64,000 nucleotides of DNA from Ceratodon purpureus (taxonomy: Eukaryota > Streptophyta > Bryopsida > Pseudoditrichales > Ditrichaceae): the NCBI GenBank assembly GCA_014871385.1, contig CM026422.1:13250081-13314080 (forward strand), in the 5' to 3' direction. The notes below the pieces were generated by a model. That model did not search any database. It was not told the DNA's origin and worked only from the letters and a program-made list of their open reading frames with translations. Each line of letters opens with the position of its first letter. Within the stretch, counting starts at the first letter, position 1. Positions 59,667 through 64,000 of this stretch are shown piece after piece. Position numbers and translations under genes: made by a program.

Positions 59667-59863
59667 TCCACGGTTATAGGGTCAATAAAAATACTAAAAT
59701 TAGTAAATTTCCCAAAATATATTTAGAATATTCGAATCTTCTAATTTTATGTTTTATTTTAAGTAAAAAAAGTGCTATTTTTAGGTTCTGTCCCCCATTC
59801 TGTGCTCTCCGCTCTCCAAATCTGCGCTCACCGCTCTCCGCTCTGCGCTCTGCGCTCACGTAC
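59667..59863 (-). repeat. GAGCG-rich dispersed motif, copy 2
   Basis: Minus strand: TACGTGAGCGCAGAGCG, more GAGAGCGG words, GGTGAGCGCAGA, GAGCACAGAAT and, after an AT-rich insertion relative to copy 1, GACCCTATAACCGTGGA. It begins immediately behind the stop codon of the coiled-coil gene and points away from it. Confidence 0.6.
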
Positions 59864-59866
59864 AAG

Positions 59867-61249
59867 CTACCCTCTGTTGTGTTGCAAGTACGATTCGTCG
59901 ATCTTCTTGAACTCTAATGCAATTTGGCGACCGCGATCAACGCTGAGAATGGTTGCCACTTTCCACTCGTAGTATGCTTTAGCAAACTTAGAAACAAGGA
60001 GCCGCAAATCATTATTGGCTCTCTTCAATGTCTCCACTTCTCCGGTTAGAGCATCGGGTGGAAATGACAAGGAATCTTGACTTAATGGTCCATCGATGTC
60101 CACATAGGGTCGCGGGTATGGGGCTGGTGGAGGCAATATCACTCCAACTCGTCGTCGTTTTGCTGGAGTGGAAATATTCTCCAACACACCGGCCGTTGCA
60201 ACATCAACCGTGTTGTTGATGTAAGATTCATCCACCAACATTGGATCTTGAACTACAGGTATATCATTGGCTTGAGAAGACTGAGGTCTTTCTCGTTCTT
60301 GCAATTGATTGCGCAAATCTGATATTACTGCATCTTTTGCTGCTGATTCCAATCGTAGTTTTCGGATGGTCTCTTGTAACTCTGCAATGAAGCCATCCTT
60401 TTCTATTAGCTGTAATTGTAACTCCCCGACCTCCTCGGTCTGGTTAGATTGGTCATTTCTAACTAGAACCGGCATGCCAAGAACCATCGTAGGTTCAGTT
60501 CCGACCACGTCCAAATTAGCTGCCGTATTTGGATCGTTTTCCATGAAGATGTTGTTCGCATCGTCGTGAGGTTCTATGACGTCCGCTGGATGGTTCATTG
60601 GAGGCTCTACAGCCATATTTGCTGATGCTGCAATTCTACGTGGTGGACGTTCTCCACGACGACCATCGGAATCAGAATCTGGTTCAGACTCTGCTGTATC
60701 AGGCTCCCGCACTTGTGTTTTTTCCTTCATTTTTTTCCCCAGGCCACCATCTGCGTATTTCCTTTGTTTGGGAATGTCACGCTCTGTCGGCGCCCTAACA
60801 CTCGGCGTGGATTTGATGGTGGACCAATCCACCACTTTGTGAAGCACCACCTCAGCATACACCATTCTGCAAATGAACAATGGTACTTCATTGCGTTCAA
60901 CACATCGTTGCTTGTATAGATGCTGGTAAACTTGTATAGAACGTTCAACAAACTCCGCATTCAAGCAATAATAGAGGTTAGCCTTGTCTGAGATCCTGTG
61001 TTTTCTGTGCCGATCATGTGGAAATATTTTTGTGATGTGGCACCACTCAATGAATTCCACGCATGTGGAATATTTCCACGGTTCCGGCTCATCTTGCCAA
61101 CCTCTAAATGCCAACTTTGTGGGGTTGTTCAGCACGTGGAGCCGCTTCTTCATCTTCTTGCCACCACGCTTCCGTTCACGATCTCTGATTTTCTTCTTTT
61201 TGGCCTTGGTGAGTGGCCTTTCCTCCGCCGGATCTGGGTTTCCCTCCAT
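59867..61249 (-). CDS. coiled-coil protein of unknown function, 460 residues
   Basis: A single intact exon runs from ATG 61249 to TAG 59867. The N-terminus is strongly basic (KAKKKKIRDRERKRGGKK, a likely nuclear signal), followed by a folded-looking region with several Trp and Cys (YSTCVEFIEWCHITKIF) up to about residue 140. A basic/acidic linker comes next, then a Leu-heptad coiled coil at about residues 270-310 (ELQLQLIEKDGFIAELQETI), a Pro-rich stretch (ILPPPAPYPRPY) and a second helical segment at the end. I recognise no family. It lacks stops and shifts, unlike most multicopy genes in the window, and is bracketed by the GAGCG motif and a G-rich minisatellite, as is the RING gene at 42 kb. 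Confidence 0.6.
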   Translation of the reverse strand: MEGNPDPAEERPLTKAKKKKIRDRERKRGGKKMKKRLHVLNNPTKLAFRGWQDEPEPWKYSTCVEFIEWCHITKIFPHDRHRKHRISDKANLYYCLNAEFVERSIQVYQHLYKQRCVERNEVPLFICRMVYAEVVLHKVVDWSTIKSTPSVRAPTERDIPKQRKYADGGLGKKMKEKTQVREPDTAESEPDSDSDGRRGERPPRRIAASANMAVEPPMNHPADVIEPHDDANNIFMENDPNTAANLDVVGTEPTMVLGMPVLVRNDQSNQTEEVGELQLQLIEKDGFIAELQETIRKLRLESAAKDAVISDLRNQLQERERPQSSQANDIPVVQDPMLVDESYINNTVDVATAGVLENISTPAKRRRVGVILPPPAPYPRPYVDIDGPLSQDSLSFPPDALTGEVETLKRANNDLRLLVSKFAKAYYEWKVATILSVDRGRQIALEFKKIDESYLQHNRG

Positions 61250-61560
61250 CGTGGTGTACTGGTAAAGTTTTCTGTGTTAAAAAACACACCAACTCCTCAA
61301 AACTTCCTCCAATTGATTTTAAAATTTTCCTCCGTGGTTGATTATGGTATTGTAACTATACTTTGTGGCCCACCCAAGTATTCAGCAATAAGCCACCATG
61401 AGGTAGTTTAGGGCCCGAATTCCGGGATGAGCGTACAAAATAAGGCTGAAAGCTGGTACGTGGCGTTGTCAAAATACTGTAGACCCCACCCAAGTACTCA
61501 GCAATAAGCCACGGTGAGGTAGTTCAAGGCCTGAGTGCCAAGGTGGAGCTAAAAAAAGTG
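61250..61560. other. upstream region of the coiled-coil gene
   Basis: Two related blocks occur, CCCACCCAAGTA.TCAGCAAT followed by AAGCCAC.{3}GAGGTAGTT, starting near 61368 and 61488. They form an imperfect 120-bp direct repeat. No other feature is visible. Confidence 0.5.
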
Positions 61561-61589
61561 GGGGGGGGAGGGCGCCCCCTTCACTTATA

Positions 61590-61735
61590 TAGTCGGGGGG
61601 GGGGGGGGGGGGGGGGGCGCGAGCGAGGTCGGGGGGGCGCGAGCGGGGTCGGGGGGGCGCGAGCGGGTATGGGGGGGGCGCGAGCGGGATTAAGGGGGGG
61701 CGCGCGCGGGTTTAGGGGGGGGCGCGAGCGGGTCT

Positions 61736-61767
<32 letters not shown>

Positions 61768-61930
61768 CGCGAGCGAGGCAGGGGGCGCGAGCGGGTATGG
61801 GGGGGCGCGAGCGGGTATGGGGGGGGCGCGAGCGGGTATGGGGGGGGCGCGAGCGGGTTCAGGGGAGGTGCGCAAGCGGGTATGGGGGGGGCGCGAGCGG
61901 GTTCAGGGGGGGGGGGGCGCGAGAGGGTCC
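61590..61930. repeat. G-rich minisatellite, second locus
   Basis: About a dozen copies of GGGGGGGCGCGAGCGGGTAT and variants (GGGGTCG, GGGTTCA), including two very long G runs near 61595-61617 and 61736-61768. It is related to the array at 41650-41905. Strong quadruplex potential on the plus strand. Confidence 0.9.
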
Positions 61931-62307
61931 CCCCTTAAAACAAACTCTCATTTCCTTAGGAGTACCATTGAAGAAGGTTGGAAGACAATAATAAAAACAA
62001 ATGCAATGGATTTTTTCACCATTTCTCTCTAAAATAAAATTAAAAATTAAAAATTAAAATGGGATATGAAAATAAGGAATACTGATTTGAATAATTTGAA
62101 GATGAGAAATCAAATTATAGAAAAACAATCATGACTATAATAAGGGACTCGGGATAAAAAGGGATGAATAACATGGGATGAAAGAAGTTATCAAGATGAA
62201 TAAATGTCATGGTGGTTAGAAACTGAAATATCCCATAACGGAATACTGATCTAATGCACCATGAATAATATAATGTTGACTACAAGAAAATTAGTGTATT
62301 AATATTA

Positions 62308-63990
62308 GAATAAAATAAAAAGAATAGCATGGTGAGGAAGAGAGTTCGATTAGAGTTTACAAAAATAAAAAATATAATGCATTGAACATATGGATCCTAC
62401 AATGCTCTAACATATAATTAAAAATATAAAGAATCATAAACAAGGGCTCGATGCAATTGGTTTGGCATATAAACGGAAAAAAATAAAATCAATAGCATGG
62501 AGTGGAAGAGATAAAGGGAATAAAATAAAAAGAATAGCATGGTGTGGAAGAGAGTTCGATTAGAGTTTACAAAAATAAAAAATATAATGCATTGAACATA
62601 TGGATCCTACAATGCTCTAACATATAATAAAAAAAAAAGAATCATAAACAAGGGCTCGATGCAATTGGTTTGGCATATAAACGGAAAAAATAAAATTAAA
62701 TCAATAGCATGGAGTGGAAGAGATAAAGGGATTAAAATAAAAAGAATAGCATGGTGTGGAAGAGAGTTCGATTAGAGTTTACAAAAATAAAAAATATAAT
62801 GCATTGAACATATGGATCCTACAATGCTCTAACATATAATTAAAAATATAAAGAATCATAAACAAGGGCTCGATGCAATTGGTTTGGCATATAAACGGAA
62901 AAAATAAAATTAAATCAATAGCATGGAGTGGAAGAGATAAAGGGAATAAAATAAAAAGAATAGCATGGTGTGGAAGAGAGTTCGATTAGAGTTTACAAAA
63001 ATAAAAAATATAATGCATTGAACATATGGATCCTACAATGCTCTAACATATAATAAAAAAAAAAGAATCATAAACAAGGGCTCGATGCAATTGGTTTGGC
63101 ATATAAACGGAAAAAATAAAATTAAATCAATAGCATGGAGTGGAAGAGATAAAGGGATTAAAATAAAAAGAATAGCATGGTGTGGAAGAGAGTTCGATTA
63201 GAGTTTACAAAAATAAAAAATATAATGCATTGAACATATGGATCCTACAATGCTCTAACATATAATAAAAAAAAAAGAATCATAAACAAGGGCTCGATGC
63301 AATTGGTTTGGCATATAAACGGAAAAAATAAAATTAAATCAATAGCATGGAGTGGAAGAGATAAAGGGATTAAAATAAAAAGAATAGCATGGTGTGGAAG
63401 AGAGTTCGATTAGAGTTTACAAAAATAAAAAATATAATGCATTGAACATATGGATCCTACAATGCTCTAACATATAATTAAAAATATAAGAATCATAAAG
63501 AAGGGCTCGATGCAATTGGTTTGGCATATAAACGGAAAAAATAAAATCAATAGCATGGAGTGGAAGAGATAAATGGAATAAAATAAAAAGAATAGCATGG
63601 TGTGGAAGAGAGTTCGATTAGAGTTTACAAAAATAAAAAATATAATGCATTGAACATATGGATCCTACAATGCTCTAACATATAATAAAAAAAAAAGAAT
63701 CATAAACAAGGGCTCGATGCAATTGGTTGGCATATAAACGGAAAAAATAAAAATTAAATCAATAGCATGGAGTGGAAGAGATAAAGGGAATAAAATAAAA
63801 GAATAGCATGGTGTGGAAATACGTAGGATTACAGTTTAATAACATAAAAAATATAATGCATTGTACATACGGATCCTACAATGCTCTAACATATTATAAA
63901 GAATCATAAATAAGGGATCGACGCAATTGGTTTGGGAGATAGACGTTTTACAACTAAATCAATAGCATGGAGTGGAAGAGAGGCTAGAGC
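62308..63990. repeat. 212-bp AT-rich satellite array, about 8 copies
   Basis: The landmark TGGATCCTACAATGCTCT recurs at about 62391, 62601, 62813, 63027, 63239, 63451 and 63659, with a variant at 63870, giving spacings of 208-214 bp. Each unit also holds two related halves with AATAGCATGG.GTGGAAGAGA, so the unit may itself be a dimer-like structure. Inner copies are nearly identical, and the first and last are diverged. The array probably continues past the window end. Confidence 0.95.
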
Positions 63991-64000
63991 TGCATGAGAG

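Overview
The window reads as nuclear DNA of a land plant or close relative. GT-AG introns, a plant-type MFS carrier, LRR receptor-like fragments built from two-repeat exons, an L1-type LINE with a DUF4283-like domain and a MULE/SWIM transposase all fit that. The mix of families looks most like a bryophyte (perhaps a liverwort), but this is impression, not proof. No bacterial operon, CRISPR array, rRNA or canonical tRNA was seen.

Layout. (1) 0-10 kb is gene-like: the N-lobe exon of a protein kinase (386-486, minus), a two-exon DUF2062 membrane protein (3156-3798, plus) and an intact four-exon MFS transporter (6139-8586, minus). (2) 10-27 kb is a decay zone: a Tourist-like MITE with TTA target duplication, a frameshifted possible PD-(D/E)XK gene beside a 370-bp perfect TAGA array, an LRR fragment, two RING-type genes with stops, a broken multi-exon transposase-like gene (19359-23186, minus), two exons of a Bax-inhibitor-1-like gene, and a broken gene with a possible 2OG-oxygenase end. 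(3) 27620-38774 is one LINE insertion of about 11.1 kb bounded by an 18-bp target duplication, with ORF1 and ORF2 overlapping at ATGAGTAG, in-frame TGAs, a long antisense ORF and a hairpin-rich 3' end without poly(A). (4) 39.5-44.3 kb: a truncated LRR gene, a G-rich minisatellite, an intact RING gene and a small hypothetical gene. (5) 44825-53703 (minus) is the most striking locus: 14 exons that join into one uninterrupted frame of 1519 codons, giving a protein with RNA-polymerase-II-CTD-like heptads, a ParB/sulfiredoxin-like module and a beta-class DNA N6-A/N4-C methyltransferase domain. One intron holds about 21.6 copies of a 128-bp hairpin-forming repeat. (6) 54.4-58.9 kb: a MULE-type transposase with C-terminal SWIM finger (plus), divergent from the methyltransferase gene, with a small convergent ORF behind it. 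(7) 59.9-64 kb: a 460-residue coiled-coil protein of unknown function, another G-rich minisatellite and a 212-bp AT-rich satellite reaching the window edge.

How it fits together. Host-like genes sit at the left. From 10 kb on, transposons and multicopy-looking genes dominate. Most in-frame stops in the broken genes are what C-to-T change of CAA, CAG or CGA codons would give, the expected scar of heavy cytosine methylation. Against this, the methyltransferase gene, the MULE transposase, the 42-kb RING gene and the coiled-coil gene are free of stops, so 42-61 kb looks younger or under selection.
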